Shown piece after piece: positions 47,320-58,400 of a stretch of DNA of 64,000 bases. The DNA lies in assembly GCF_947495255.1 (NCBI RefSeq), contig NZ_CANLYI010000005.1, positions 310,001-374,000 on the forward strand. The letters run 5' to 3'. Within the stretch, counting starts at the first letter, position 1. Each line of letters begins with the position of its first letter. The notes beneath the pieces were generated by a model. That model was not told the DNA's origin. It ran no database searches and worked only from the letters and a program-made list of their open reading frames with translations. Source of the DNA: an uncultured Winogradskyella sp. GTDB lineage: Bacteria > Bacteroidota > Bacteroidia > Flavobacteriales > Flavobacteriaceae. The position numbers were made by a program, and so were the translations under genes.

Positions 47320-48246
47320 ATGAAAAACATAGACATTCTATGTGTAGGCGAAGTCCTAATAGATTTTATAGGACATCAAAAAGATGTTCAAATTAACAAT
47401 ACTAGAGATTATCACAGGTATTTAGGAGGTTCACCCACAAATGTGGCCATGAATTCGGCAAGGTTGGGGTTAAATTCTAGAATGGTAGCCAGTATTGGTG
47501 ATGATGGCTTTGGTGAATACGTTTTTGAACGATTAAATGAGGTTGGTGTTAATACAGAATCGATTTTTAAAATTGATAAAACGCCAACTAGTGTCATATT
47601 TGTATCGAGAACTCAAAACACACCAGAATTTATTCCTTATCGCGAAGCAGATTTTGTCATATTAGAAAAACAAATTCCAACAGAATTATTATCGGTAACA
47701 AATATTTTTCACACCACTTGTTTTGCACTGAGTAAAAATCCAGCGCAAACAACTATTTTAAAAAAGGCAGAAGAAGCCTTTAATTTAGGTTGCCAATTAA
47801 GTATAGACATTAATTATGCAGATGAACTTTGGGCGAATAAAGAAGAGGCATTAAGAGTTATTAAGGCATATTGTAAATTTAATCCGCTAATAAAAATTAG
47901 TGAAGATGATATGCTAAGGTTTTTTGAGCGCACTTTACCTCATAATGACATTTTTAAATTTTTCCACAATGAAGGAGTAGACACTATCTGCTTAACATTA
48001 GGGAGTAAAGGAGTTAAGCTATCTCAAAAGAATAAAGAACTTATTCAATTACCTGCAATTAAAGTTGAAAATGTAATGGATGCAACTGGAGCTGGTGATG
48101 CTTTTTGGTCAGGGTTTTTATTTGCTTACATAAAGGAAAAGCCAGTAGAAGAATGCTTAAAAGTTGCTTTACAATTGGCAGCTTTAAAATTACAAAATGT
48201 AGGACGATTACCCGATAACATTGATATATTATCTAAACTTTTATAA
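47320..48246 (+). CDS. PfkB-family carbohydrate kinase (probable fructokinase)
   Basis: 308 residues. The ribokinase fold shows in DILCVGEVLIDFIG, YLGGSPTNVAMNSARLG and the signature DATGAGDAFWSGF with catalytic Asp260. It is clearly different from the kinase at 27579 (longer, GGSPTNVA versus GGAPLNVA). Its position between a disaccharide transporter and a sucrose-phosphorylase-like gene suggests it phosphorylates the fructose that phosphorolysis releases. Confidence 0.9.
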   Translation: MKNIDILCVGEVLIDFIGHQKDVQINNTRDYHRYLGGSPTNVAMNSARLGLNSRMVASIGDDGFGEYVFERLNEVGVNTESIFKIDKTPTSVIFVSRTQNTPEFIPYREADFVILEKQIPTELLSVTNIFHTTCFALSKNPAQTTILKKAEEAFNLGCQLSIDINYADELWANKEEALRVIKAYCKFNPLIKISEDDMLRFFERTLPHNDIFKFFHNEGVDTICLTLGSKGVKLSQKNKELIQLPAIKVENVMDATGAGDAFWSGFLFAYIKEKPVEECLKVALQLAALKLQNVGRLPDNIDILSKLL

Positions 48247-48268
48247 TCATTTTTTGTAAATAGATATT

Positions 48269-50008
48269 ATGCAAATAACAAAAAGTAATACGATTACTAA
48301 TGGTGTAATGCTTAATGCGTATCCAGATAGTATAGGTCAAAAATTAAGCGATACTATTAAAATGCTTAAAATGCCAGAGTTTAAAGATGCCTTTTCTTTA
48401 TTCTATGTGTTACCTACATTTTTTAATAGTGATTTAGATCGAGGGTTTTCCGTTATTGATTATAACCTCAACAAAGAACTTGTTTCAGAAGTAGATTTAG
48501 AAGCATTAGAGGCTCTCAATATCTTATTGAAATTTGATATTGTCTTAAACCACTTATCAGTCGCTTCACCACAATTTAAGGATTTATTAGAGCATGGTAA
48601 CGATTCTAAGTACAAAGATTTTTTTATTAACTGGAATACCTTTTGGGAAGGTTATGGTGTAAAAAATAAGGATGGAATTGTAATTCCTCATAAAGAATTT
48701 CTCGATAAATTATTTATGAGAAAATCGGGTTTACCGATATTAAAAGTGCCATTTCCAGATGGTTCAAAACAGCCATACTGGAATACGTTCTATCAGCAAA
48801 TTACTTACAATAAAATATCGATAGCTGATTTAGAGGATATCAAAGAATTTAATAATGTCAATAAAATAGCCATAGTAGAAAAGGTTAATAGGGCTATAGA
48901 TGAAAATCTAGAGATAACGACCATTGACTTTGGAGAAAGTAATTATTTAAAATCCGAAATATCAAAGGTTGTAGATAGAGCCTGTACCTATTTAGGGCAG
49001 ATGGATGTTAATGGAAATTCTGAATTGGTTTGGGATTTTTATGAAGAAACCCTAGCAAAAGTAAAAAGCTTTGGATGCAAAATTTTAAGACTAGATGCTT
49101 TTGCTTATTTACATAAAGAAATTGGAGAATCTAATTTTTTTAATAAACCTGGAACATGGAATTATCTAGAACGTATTAATCAAATAGCGCAGAAAAATGA
49201 TCTTATACTTTTACCAGAAATCCATGCGGAATATGGATTAGACTTGCATGATGAGGTTGCGAAAAAAGGATATCAAATTTATGATTTTTTCTTGCCAGGA
49301 TTGGTAATTCATACCTTAGAGAAAGGAACTAATAAGGCTATTATAAAATGGGCTAAAGAAATTATAACTAAAGGTTACCAAACAGTAAATATGTTAGGCT
49401 GCCATGATGGTATTCCTGTTTTAGATTTAAAAGGCAAAGAAGTTAACGGTACATATCACAATGGCTTATTAGAAGATAAGGAGATTGAAGATATAATGAA
49501 TATTATTTTGGAGCGAGGAGGTCGTGTTAAAAACCTCTATGATCCATCTGGTAAAAAGATTTCTTACTATCAAGTTAATGCGACCTTTTTTAGCGCTTTA
49601 GGTGAAGATGAGCAAAAATTATTACTAGCAAGAGCCATCCAATTATTTATGCCAGGAATTCCTCAAATCTGGTATCTCGATATTTTTGCAGGAAAAAATA
49701 ATTATAAAGCCGCGGATCAAGCGGGTAGTGGAGGGCATAAAGAAATCAATAGAACAACGCTGTCTTTAAAAGATATTGAAAACGGACTTGACACAGATAT
49801 TGTTAAAAATCAACTTAAATTAATTAGACTAAGAAATACTTCAAAAGCATTTTTTGGAATTGTAAAAATTAATAATTCATTAGATAATGAAATAGATATC
49901 AAATGGTCTAATAATGGAGATTTTGCTCAATTACAAGGAAATCTTAAAACTTATAAGTTTACTATAACATATAATGAAGGAAATGAGAATAGAGTTATGA
50001 GTTTTTAA
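48269..50008 (+). CDS. GH13_18 sucrose-phosphorylase-like enzyme
   Basis: 579 residues, with no signal peptide, so cytoplasmic. The (beta/alpha)8 layout follows sucrose phosphorylase: VLNHLSVASPQFKDLL, then ILRLDAFAYL with nucleophile Asp276, LPEIHAEY with acid/base Glu317, and LGCHDGIPVLD with Asp380. Subfamily 18 also contains sucrose-6-phosphate, glucosylglycerol and glucosylglycerate phosphorylases; the adjacent fructokinase favours sucrose as substrate, giving glucose 1-phosphate and fructose. Typical sucrose phosphorylases have about 490-505 residues. Here an extra 65-residue segment (179-243) separates FYQQI from QMDVNG, which are adjacent in typical enzymes. The next gene converges with a 2-base gap. 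Confidence 0.88.
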   Translation: MQITKSNTITNGVMLNAYPDSIGQKLSDTIKMLKMPEFKDAFSLFYVLPTFFNSDLDRGFSVIDYNLNKELVSEVDLEALEALNILLKFDIVLNHLSVASPQFKDLLEHGNDSKYKDFFINWNTFWEGYGVKNKDGIVIPHKEFLDKLFMRKSGLPILKVPFPDGSKQPYWNTFYQQITYNKISIADLEDIKEFNNVNKIAIVEKVNRAIDENLEITTIDFGESNYLKSEISKVVDRACTYLGQMDVNGNSELVWDFYEETLAKVKSFGCKILRLDAFAYLHKEIGESNFFNKPGTWNYLERINQIAQKNDLILLPEIHAEYGLDLHDEVAKKGYQIYDFFLPGLVIHTLEKGTNKAIIKWAKEIITKGYQTVNMLGCHDGIPVLDLKGKEVNGTYHNGLLEDKEIEDIMNIILERGGRVKNLYDPSGKKISYYQVNATFFSALGEDEQKLLLARAIQLFMPGIPQIWYLDIFAGKNNYKAADQAGSGGHKEINRTTLSLKDIENGLDTDIVKNQLKLIRLRNTSKAFFGIVKINNSLDNEIDIKWSNNGDFAQLQGNLKTYKFTITYNEGNENRVMSF

Positions 50009-50010
50009 TT

Positions 50011-52374
50011 CTACTTAAAAGTAAATCCAACGGAATATTTTAGAGTAAAATTATCACTAGACTTCTCAAGATTATGATAACCATAGCGATAAAAAGCACC
50101 AAAGCCCATTCCTAAATAACCTAAATTCTGAAATGGTACCTTTATTAAATTATGAAGTTCTAAACCTGTTTCTAAAAATAAGTGATTTTTAGTTTTAAAT
50201 TCAATATTTTGATGATACTCATTATGGTTTAAATCACCAATTCCAACATTGTTGTAAAGCAAAATATCAGGTTGAAAATAACCTTTATTATTAAAAAGTC
50301 TTCCAAAATTATGAGTAATAAATAAGTGTGCATACCTATCGGATAAAAATTCATAAGGTGTTACTGTTTGAAAATAATTTTTAACCACAAAGGGTATTTG
50401 TCGGTCTAAAGTCCCTTCTCCAGTAAATAGTAATCCATAAGGTAATGCAGTGTCTATATAGCCTAAATCGAGTCGATAAGTTGTTCTGCCGACACCTTTA
50501 GTCATAAAACTATGGTCTAACGTAAAACGCAGTTTGTTGTAACTAAAATTAGATTCAAAAGCACCTTCTAATCCTCTAGAATATATAAGTTTTAAAACCG
50601 GAGCGTCATTAGCAAGTCTAGTTGTGGCACCAAAAGAATTAATTAGTTTTTCATTAACATGGTAACCAACACCAATGGTAACTTCAGAATTATTATAACC
50701 AGTTACCGAATTATTATTTTGAATAAATTGGTAGTTGTACAACGGATTTATTTTAGCGGTATTAAAACCCAAAAACCAGTTGATGTTTCTCAATAACTTC
50801 ATGTCAGTTCTAATACTGTAAGATTCAATGGCATCCATTTGGCTCGCTATAATATTACGTGATACAAATGGATTGTTAACTCTGTTTCCAGAATAGGTGC
50901 CAGCCTCTCTAATGCTATTTTCATATTTTAGATTAAAAGAAATATCTTTTTTTCCAGGCACATCAATCTCTAATTCTCCTCCATATTTCCATGTATCATC
51001 TTTAAATCCATAACCAGCAAATGCGCCTAAGGAAACATTTTTAAGAATGTCGTCATTAGTGTAAAAACCAGCACCTAATCTTGTGCCTTCATATTTATTA
51101 AACCTTACGATGTTTAGCAAGTCTATATCAACATATTTTAAAGGATATTTTCCTTCAAATAACTTTTGAGGAATTGATAAATATTTATCGAGCTTTATTT
51201 TGTCTCCAATACTATCAATCAGTGCATAGGTTCGCAGTTCTCGTTTGTCTAAAGCATCTTTTCTGTAATCGTCCCAGTACTTTGAATCTCTTCCATCTAC
51301 ATTTTTAGGCAATGTGAGCGATACAAACGGAAAATCTTTCTTTTCCAATGTTGCATTTGGTGCAATTTCATAAAGGTAACTTTTACCAACATATTTAAAA
51401 CTGCCAAAACCTTGTCCCAAAATAATGACAAAATTCAGCTGTTCAGGAAACCAATATTCATCATTTATATATTTATATTTCTGTTGAATAGTAAAATCAA
51501 TTTTTCCAGAGTTAAATGTAGAAGCATCGACGCTTTCAACTGCATATCTGTTAGAGTTGATGTAAAGCAATCCTTTTAAGCCTTCAAAATTTCTATTTGT
51601 CTTTGGTTCAAAAGAAATAACAAAAACTGTATCCTTACCTTTTAGGTATTCTTCTTTTAACTTGAATTTATATTTTTTTGTACTCCCTTTAGAAATCGGA
51701 TTAAGGTAAGGCGTTTCAAAAAGTTCAATATGTTCATTATAAAATGAAAAAGGCTGAAATGCATTTGCCAGAACGGCAAAATTAGGATCTTTTAAACCAG
51801 ATGTTCTTATCGCAATAATGCTATCTTCACTAAATCGTGGTTTTAAATATTTGTGTTTAGCAATGGTTTCTGTTATAAAAAAGTAAGAGCCCTTTAAAAA
51901 TGTTTGAGTCTCCTTTAAGGAATCATTCATTGGTTTACTATCATCTACATCAACAACAATTTTATCGTAAGACTTGTAAGTGTAGGATTCTAAATTTTCC
52001 GGATTATTAATAGCTTTATTAGCAACTGCATTTCTAATAATACGATGCGCTGGGTTTTCTCCATCAATAACAACTTCATCTAATTCGCTAAATTTTGATT
52101 TAAGTCTTATGATTTGAGAATTAATTTCATCTAGTTTTATTTCTTTTGTTTCATAACCAACATAGCTTATTGTTATTGTTTTGACGGTATTAGGTACATA
52201 AAAAACCCCATCAATATCGGTAGACGTGCCTTTATTTTCTAATTCGCTAAAAAGCACATTTGCAAAAGGAATGATCTCTTGTGTAGTACTATCAATAAGT
52301 TTAAATTTCTTTAGAGTTTGAGCACTCATTATTAGGCTAAAAAAATAGACGAATAAAACTAATAACTTTTTCAT
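50011..52374 (-). CDS. DUF5686 outer-membrane protein with carboxypeptidase-like regulatory domain
   Basis: 787 residues. A signal peptide (VLFVYFFSLIMSAQ) is followed by a carboxypeptidase-regulatory-like beta domain (about 20-100, with IDGVFYVPN and ISYVGYETKEI), the linker SELDEVVIDGENPAHRIIRNAV, and a long DUF5686 region (PF18939) rich in alternating aromatic residues whose C-terminal half looks like an outer-membrane barrel ending in Phe-Lys. Function is unknown; members are widespread in Bacteroidota. It converges with the GH13 gene and is divergent from the malic enzyme gene. No exact TAnnTTTG promoter was found. Confidence 0.85.
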   Translation of the reverse strand: MKKLLVLFVYFFSLIMSAQTLKKFKLIDSTTQEIIPFANVLFSELENKGTSTDIDGVFYVPNTVKTITISYVGYETKEIKLDEINSQIIRLKSKFSELDEVVIDGENPAHRIIRNAVANKAINNPENLESYTYKSYDKIVVDVDDSKPMNDSLKETQTFLKGSYFFITETIAKHKYLKPRFSEDSIIAIRTSGLKDPNFAVLANAFQPFSFYNEHIELFETPYLNPISKGSTKKYKFKLKEEYLKGKDTVFVISFEPKTNRNFEGLKGLLYINSNRYAVESVDASTFNSGKIDFTIQQKYKYINDEYWFPEQLNFVIILGQGFGSFKYVGKSYLYEIAPNATLEKKDFPFVSLTLPKNVDGRDSKYWDDYRKDALDKRELRTYALIDSIGDKIKLDKYLSIPQKLFEGKYPLKYVDIDLLNIVRFNKYEGTRLGAGFYTNDDILKNVSLGAFAGYGFKDDTWKYGGELEIDVPGKKDISFNLKYENSIREAGTYSGNRVNNPFVSRNIIASQMDAIESYSIRTDMKLLRNINWFLGFNTAKINPLYNYQFIQNNNSVTGYNNSEVTIGVGYHVNEKLINSFGATTRLANDAPVLKLIYSRGLEGAFESNFSYNKLRFTLDHSFMTKGVGRTTYRLDLGYIDTALPYGLLFTGEGTLDRQIPFVVKNYFQTVTPYEFLSDRYAHLFITHNFGRLFNNKGYFQPDILLYNNVGIGDLNHNEYHQNIEFKTKNHLFLETGLELHNLIKVPFQNLGYLGMGFGAFYRYGYHNLEKSSDNFTLKYSVGFTFK

Positions 52375-52450
52375 TTTTTGAATTTAGAATAGGCTTAGAA
52401 AAATAAGCAATTTTTATAAACTTTGACCACTATAGCCGACATTCATTGCT

Positions 52451-52458
52451 TATCTTTG
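52451..52458 (+). promoter_or_regulatory. Probable -7 element of the malic enzyme gene
   Basis: TATCTTTG at 52451-52458 matches TAnnTTTG, 20 bases before the ATG at 52479. A TTTG at 52422-52425 is present upstream, but the 25-base spacing is longer than usual. Confidence 0.5.
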
Positions 52459-52478
52459 TAGCTTAATTCTTTTTGATT

Positions 52479-54758
52479 ATGAGCAAACAAAGCAAACGCA
52501 TAGAAGCTTTATTATATCACGCAAAACCAACTCCAGGAAAGATAAAAGTAGTACCTACAAAAAAGTATGCATCGCAACGCGATTTATCTTTAGCATATTC
52601 TCCGGGTGTAGCAGAACCATGTTTAGAAATTGAAAAAGACGTTAATAACGTTTATAAATACACGGCTAAAGGTAATTTAGTTGCTGTTATTTCTAACGGA
52701 ACGGCTGTTTTAGGTTTAGGAAACATTGGTCCGGAAGCCTCTAAACCAGTAATGGAAGGAAAAGGTTTGCTCTTTAAAATTTTTGCAGATATTGATGTTT
52801 TTGATATTGAAGTAGATACAGAAGATGTTGAAGCTTTTATTGCTACAGTTAAAAATATTGCACCAACATTTGGTGGAATTAACCTTGAAGATATTAAAGC
52901 TCCTGAAGCTTTTGAGATTGAACGACGCTTAAAGGAAGAATTAGATATTCCTGTGATGCACGATGATCAGCATGGAACAGCAATAATTTCGGCAGCAGCT
53001 TTAATCAATGCTTTAGAGATTGCAGAAAAAAAGATTGAAGATGTTAAGATTGTAGTAAGTGGTGCTGGTGCAGCTGCTATTTCTTGTACAAGATTATACC
53101 AAGCTTGTGGTGCTAGCCGTAAGAATATAGTAATGCTAGACAGTAAAGGTGTTATTAGAGACGATAGAGATAGTTTAACGTCTCAAAAAGCAGAGTTTGC
53201 GACGCATCGTAGAATAGATACCCTTAGTGAAGCCATGAAAGATGCGGACGTATTTATAGGTCTGTCACAACCAAATATTGTAACTCCAGAAATGTTGTTA
53301 TCAATGTCGGCAAATCCGATAGTATTTGCCATGGCAAATCCAGTTGCAGAAATTAGTTATCAATTAGCAGTAGATACTAGAGATGATATTATTATGGCAA
53401 CTGGTCGTAGTGATCATCCTAACCAAGTTAATAATGTTCTTGGATTTCCATTTATATTTAGAGGAGCTTTAGATGTTAGAGCAACTAAGATTAATGAAGA
53501 AATGAAGATGGCAGCTGTAAAGGCGTTATCTAATTTAGCAAAAGAGCCTGTGCCAGAGCAAGTAAATATTGCATATGGTGAAACACGTCTAACTTTTGGC
53601 AAAGATTATATTATTCCAAAACCGTTTGATCCAAGATTAATTGCAGAAGTTCCTCCAGCAGTAGCAAAAGCAGCTATGGAAAGTGGTGTTGCTAAAGAGC
53701 CAATTGAAGATTGGGACCGTTATAGAAACTCATTGTTAGAACGTTTAGGTTCTGATAATAAATTGGTAAGAATGCTTATCAGTAGAGCAAAAACAAACCC
53801 TAAAAGAGTAGTTTTTGCAGAAGCAGATCAATTAGATGTATTAAAGGCCGCACAGATTTCGCATGATGAAGGTGTCGCTTTTCCTATTTTATTAGGTCGT
53901 AAGGATGCGATACTTAAACTCATGGAGGAAATAGAATTTGATGCAGATGTTCAAATTATAGATCCAAAATCAGACGAAGAAACAGAACGCAAAAACCGTT
54001 ATGCAAAAGCATATTGGGAAAAACGCAAAAGGCAAGGCGTAACTATCTATTCGGCACAAAAGAAAATGCGAGAGCGTAATTATTATGCTGCGATGATGGT
54101 TAATGAAGGCGATGCAGATGCAGTAATTACTGGTTATTCTCGTAATTATCCTTCAGTTGTAAAACCAATGTTAGAGTTAATTGGTATGGCAGACGGTGTG
54201 GCAAGAATAGCAACCACCAATGTTATGATGACGCAACGTGGACCAATGTTTTTAAGTGATACGTCTATAAATATTGATCCTAACGCAAAAGATTTAGCTA
54301 AGATTGCAAGGATGACGTCTAGAGTCACAAAAATGTTTGGTATAGAGCCTGTTACTGCAATGATTTCATATTCTAATTTTGGGTCTTCAGAAAATCCTAG
54401 AGCAGAAAAGGTAAGGGAAGCGGTTTCGTATTTACATAAAGCGTATCCAGAAATGGTTGTTGATGGTGAATTACAAACAGATTTCGCTTTAAATTCAAAA
54501 TTATTACAAGATATTTTTCCGTTTTCAAAATTAGCTGGTCGTAAGGTGAACACGTTAATTTTTCCAAATTTAGATTCAGCAAATATTACATATAAGTTAT
54601 TGAAAGAATTAAATAGTGCAGAATCAATTGGACCTATAATGATGGGAATGCGAAAACCAGTGCATATTTTACAATTAGGTGCAAGTGTAGACGAAATTGT
54701 AAATATGGCGGCAATTTCAGTTATTGATGCTCAAGAACGTGAAAGAAAACACCATTAA
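52479..54758 (+). CDS. maeB: NADP-dependent malic enzyme with phosphotransacetylase domain
   Basis: With ATG at 52479 it has 759 residues; the frame is open two codons further to a TTG, but the ATG is the better start. The N-terminal malic enzyme part (about 1-425) contains YSPGVAEPCLEI, VMHDDQHGTAI and the Rossmann motif VVSGAGAAAIS. The C-terminal part (about 430-759) is a phosphate acetyl/butyryltransferase-like domain (RVVFAEADQLDVLKAAQ), probably regulatory in MaeB-type enzymes and usually not catalytic. It decarboxylates malate to pyruvate, yielding NADPH. It is followed by ruvA from its own promoter. Confidence 0.95.
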   Translation: MSKQSKRIEALLYHAKPTPGKIKVVPTKKYASQRDLSLAYSPGVAEPCLEIEKDVNNVYKYTAKGNLVAVISNGTAVLGLGNIGPEASKPVMEGKGLLFKIFADIDVFDIEVDTEDVEAFIATVKNIAPTFGGINLEDIKAPEAFEIERRLKEELDIPVMHDDQHGTAIISAAALINALEIAEKKIEDVKIVVSGAGAAAISCTRLYQACGASRKNIVMLDSKGVIRDDRDSLTSQKAEFATHRRIDTLSEAMKDADVFIGLSQPNIVTPEMLLSMSANPIVFAMANPVAEISYQLAVDTRDDIIMATGRSDHPNQVNNVLGFPFIFRGALDVRATKINEEMKMAAVKALSNLAKEPVPEQVNIAYGETRLTFGKDYIIPKPFDPRLIAEVPPAVAKAAMESGVAKEPIEDWDRYRNSLLERLGSDNKLVRMLISRAKTNPKRVVFAEADQLDVLKAAQISHDEGVAFPILLGRKDAILKLMEEIEFDADVQIIDPKSDEETERKNRYAKAYWEKRKRQGVTIYSAQKKMRERNYYAAMMVNEGDADAVITGYSRNYPSVVKPMLELIGMADGVARIATTNVMMTQRGPMFLSDTSINIDPNAKDLAKIARMTSRVTKMFGIEPVTAMISYSNFGSSENPRAEKVREAVSYLHKAYPEMVVDGELQTDFALNSKLLQDIFPFSKLAGRKVNTLIFPNLDSANITYKLLKELNSAESIGPIMMGMRKPVHILQLGASVDEIVNMAAISVIDAQERERKHH

Positions 54759-54809
54759 TAGTGATTTTTATTAGTGTTTAGGGAAATATTTTAATGAAAA
54801 TAATTTTAT

Positions 54810-54817
54810 TACTTTTG
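54810..54817 (+). promoter_or_regulatory. Probable -7 element of ruvA-sprA
   Basis: TACTTTTG at 54810-54817 matches TAnnTTTG, 21 bases before the ruvA ATG. The upstream TTTG box is poorly matched. Confidence 0.5.
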
Positions 54818-54838
54818 GTTTTTTAACTTCAGTTATAA

Positions 54839-55420
54839 ATGATTACACATATAGAGGGTAAACTCGTAGAGAAAAATCCAACAGACGTTGTTATAGATTG
54901 TAATGGTGTTGGGTATTTCATTAATATATCTTTTCATACTTTTTCTCAAATTCCAGATAAAGAACATTTAAGACTTTATACGTACCTTCAGGTGCGAGAA
55001 GATTCCCAGAGCCTTTACGGTTTCTCAACTAAAATGGAACGCGAGATATTTGTATTATTAATATCAGTAAGTGGTATTGGTGCTAATACAGCACGTACTA
55101 TGCTGTCTTCATTAACACCAGATCAAGTAAAGGACGGTATTGCAAGTGGTGATGTTTCCTTAATACAAAGTGTAAAAGGAATTGGTCTAAAAACGGCACA
55201 GCGTGTTATCATAGATTTAAAAGATAAAGTGTTAAAAGTTTACGGTTTAGATGAACTTTCTCTTACGCCAAACAATACGGACAAAGATGAAGCGTTATCA
55301 GCTTTAGATGTTTTAGGATTTAATAGAAAACAATCTGAAAAAGTAGTTGATAAAATTTTACAAGCCCAACCAGATGCCCTTGTAGAGCAAATTATAAAAG
55401 AAGCGCTTAAAAACTTATAA
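54839..55420 (+). CDS. ruvA: Holliday junction DNA-binding protein RuvA
   Basis: 193 residues. RuvA binds four-way junctions and recruits RuvB. The N-terminal OB domain starts MITHIEGKLVEKNPTDVVID. Two helix-hairpin-helix motifs follow (LISVSGIGANTARTMLS and IQSVKGIGLKTAQRVIIDLKD is the second, about residues 105-125), and the C-terminal RuvB-binding domain contains ALDVLGFNRKQSEKVV. Its stop overlaps the sprA start by one base. Confidence 0.96.
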   Translation: MITHIEGKLVEKNPTDVVIDCNGVGYFINISFHTFSQIPDKEHLRLYTYLQVREDSQSLYGFSTKMEREIFVLLISVSGIGANTARTMLSSLTPDQVKDGIASGDVSLIQSVKGIGLKTAQRVIIDLKDKVLKVYGLDELSLTPNNTDKDEALSALDVLGFNRKQSEKVVDKILQAQPDALVEQIIKEALKNL

Positions 55421-58400
55421 TGCAATTGAATAAAACTAACCATAATTACGCTTTATCCTATAGGTTTTATTGTGTATTAGCTCTTGTAATGCTAATAGGT
55501 AATTCGCTTTTGGCTCAAGAAACACAGCCAGAAACCGAACAAGATAGTACAATAACTACGTTTTCATTTGGTAAATTAAATATGCCAAACCCTAACAGTA
55601 TTGTATCTAAATACGAATACGATCCTATTCTTGATCGTTATGTCTACACAGAAAAAATAGGAAATTTTAATATTAACTACCCATTAATTTTAACGGCAGA
55701 AGAATTTCAGAAATTAGTATTAGAAGAAAAGCTTAAAGCTTACTATAAGAAAATGGCTGATGCCAAGGCTGGACAAAAAGAAGGTGCAGAAGAAGATCAG
55801 AAAAACTTATTACCAGAGTTTTATGTCAATTCTGGATTATTTGAAAGCATTTTTGGAGGAAATACTATTAATGTAATTCCACAAGGTTCTGTTGAAGTAG
55901 ATTTAGGGGTACTGTTTTCAAAACAAGATAACCCTTCGTTCTCACCAAGAAATAGAACAAATTTTACTTTCGATTTTGACCAGAGAATAAGTTTAAGTTT
56001 ATTAGGTAAAGTTGGTACAAGGCTTCAAGTAACTGCTAATTATGATACAGAAGCTACTTTCGATTTTCAACAAGTTGTAAAGTTAGAGTACACACCAACC
56101 GAAGATGATATTATTAGAAAAATTGAAGTTGGTAATGTTAACATGCCATTAAATAGTTCACTTATAACAGGTGCTCAGAGTTTATTTGGTGTTAAAACGG
56201 AATTACAATTTGGTAAAACAAGAGTTACTGCTGTATTCTCAGAACAACAATCTCAAGCCAAATCAGTGGTTGCAGAAGGTGGTGGAACGGTAGAAGAATT
56301 TGAATTTTATGCTAGAGATTACGACGAAAACAGACACTTTTTCTTAGCGCAATATTTTAAAGAAACTTATGATAAGTCTTTATTACAATATCCTTTTATA
56401 GATAATCAAGGACTTCAAATTACAAGAATAGAGCTTTGGGTTACTAACAGAAATAACCAAACTGAGAATGTTAGGAATATTGTAGCGTTTCAAGATTTAG
56501 GAGAATCTTCAGCTGAGAATATTGGTTTAGAACCTTTACCAGCAGGTTTTATTAATAACCCAGGAGCAAAGCCAAATAATAAAAATAATGATTTCGACCC
56601 AACAAGTATTGGTGTTGGAGGATCTCAATTAACGGATTTAGTAAGGAATATTACGTCTGTAGAAAACGGTATTAATGTATCCGTAAATGAAGGATATGAT
56701 TACGGAAAGTTAGAATCTGCAAGAAAGTTAACAGAAGGACAAGAGTATATTTTAAATTCAGAATTGGGTTATGTTTCATTAAATCAGCGTTTATTAAATG
56801 ATGAAGTATTAGCAGTAGCCTTTCAATATACATTAGGAGGGGAAGTTTTTCAAGTTGGTGAATTTGCTAACGATGGCGTTGACGCAACAACTGTAAGTGA
56901 TACCTCAGGAACTCAAGTTGTAAATAATCAAAGTTTAGTCTTAAAAATGTTGAAAAGTGCAGTAACATCTGTAGAGCAACCTATTTGGGGTCTAATGATG
57001 AAAAATATCTATGATACTGGTGCTTTTCAATTAAGTGAAGAAGATTTTAAACTGAATATCTTTTATACAGAAGCCTCTTCAGTAAATTATATAAATCCAG
57101 TTGAAGGCACAACATTTCCGACTTTTGATAATAATACAGTTTACAGTGGTGACGATTCAGAAATTAATGAAACACCATTAATAAGACTGTTCCATTTAGA
57201 CCGTTTAAATTATAATAATGATCCGCAAGAAAGAGGTGATGGATTCTTTGATTATGTTGAAGGAACTACGGTCTTATCTCAAAATGGTAAAATAATATTC
57301 ACAAAAGCGGAGCCATTTGGACGTTATTTATTTGATGTTTTAGACGATGATGGTAACCCAAATAACAATGAAGCTGATTATGATGATGTAACCAACACTG
57401 AAAGTGGATATAACGAAAACCAAAAGAAATACGTTTATGATATTCTTTATAAGTCTACAAAAACCGCAGCTTTAGATGAAGCTGAAAAGAATAAATTTCA
57501 AATAAAAGGACGTTTTAAAAGTAGTGGAGGAGATTCAGGTATTCCAATAGGTGCTTTTAATGTACCAAGAGGTTCTGTTAGAGTAACAGCAGGTGGACGT
57601 CAACTTGTAGAAGGTGTAGATTATACTGTAAATTATCAATTAGGTCGTGTTGAAATTTTAGATGAAGCGCTAAAAGCATCAAACACACCAATTAATGTTT
57701 CTGTAGAAAACAATGCCGTTTTTGGACAGCAAACAAAACGTTTTACAGGTGTAAATGTAGAGCATCAATTCGATGAGAATTTTGTTTTAGGAGCAACATT
57801 ATTAAATCTTAGTGAGCGACCAATAACGCAAAAAGCGAATTATAATTCAGAGCCTATAAATAATACAATTTTTGGTTTTAACGGAAACTACTCAACAGAA
57901 GTTCCTTTCTTAACAAGATTAGTCAACAAATTACCAAATATTGATACAGACGTACCTTCTAATCTTTCTGTTAGAGGTGAGTTTGCATACTTATTACCAG
58001 GAGCAGCAAGTGGAGCAGATTTTAATGGAGAAGCTACAGCATATATTGATGATTTTGAAGGTACACAAGGTGCAATTGACTTATTAAGTCCGTTGTCTTG
58101 GTCATTAGCTAGTAGACCACTTACAGTAAATGGTGTAGGTGAAAATGATATATCTAACAAACAAGGTATAGAAAATGGTTTTGGTAGAGCGCTTTTAAAT
58201 TGGTACACAATTGATCCAATTTTCTTTAGTGCACAGCGTCCTAGTGGTATGACCGATGATGATGTTTCTGATATTTATACACGTCGTGTGTTTATTGAAG
58301 AAATATTTCCTGATCAAGATATTGTGCAAGGACAGACATCAGTAATCAATACGTTAGATTTAGCTTATTATCCAACAGAAAGAGGTCCATATAATTTTGA

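Noticed and set aside
52473..52478. TTG codon as the start of the malic enzyme
   Set aside because: An ATG two codons later fits the conserved N-terminus and the promoter spacing better.
57888..58208. 106-codon minus-strand frame in sprA
   Set aside because: Antisense to a continuous, well-recognised SprA frame.
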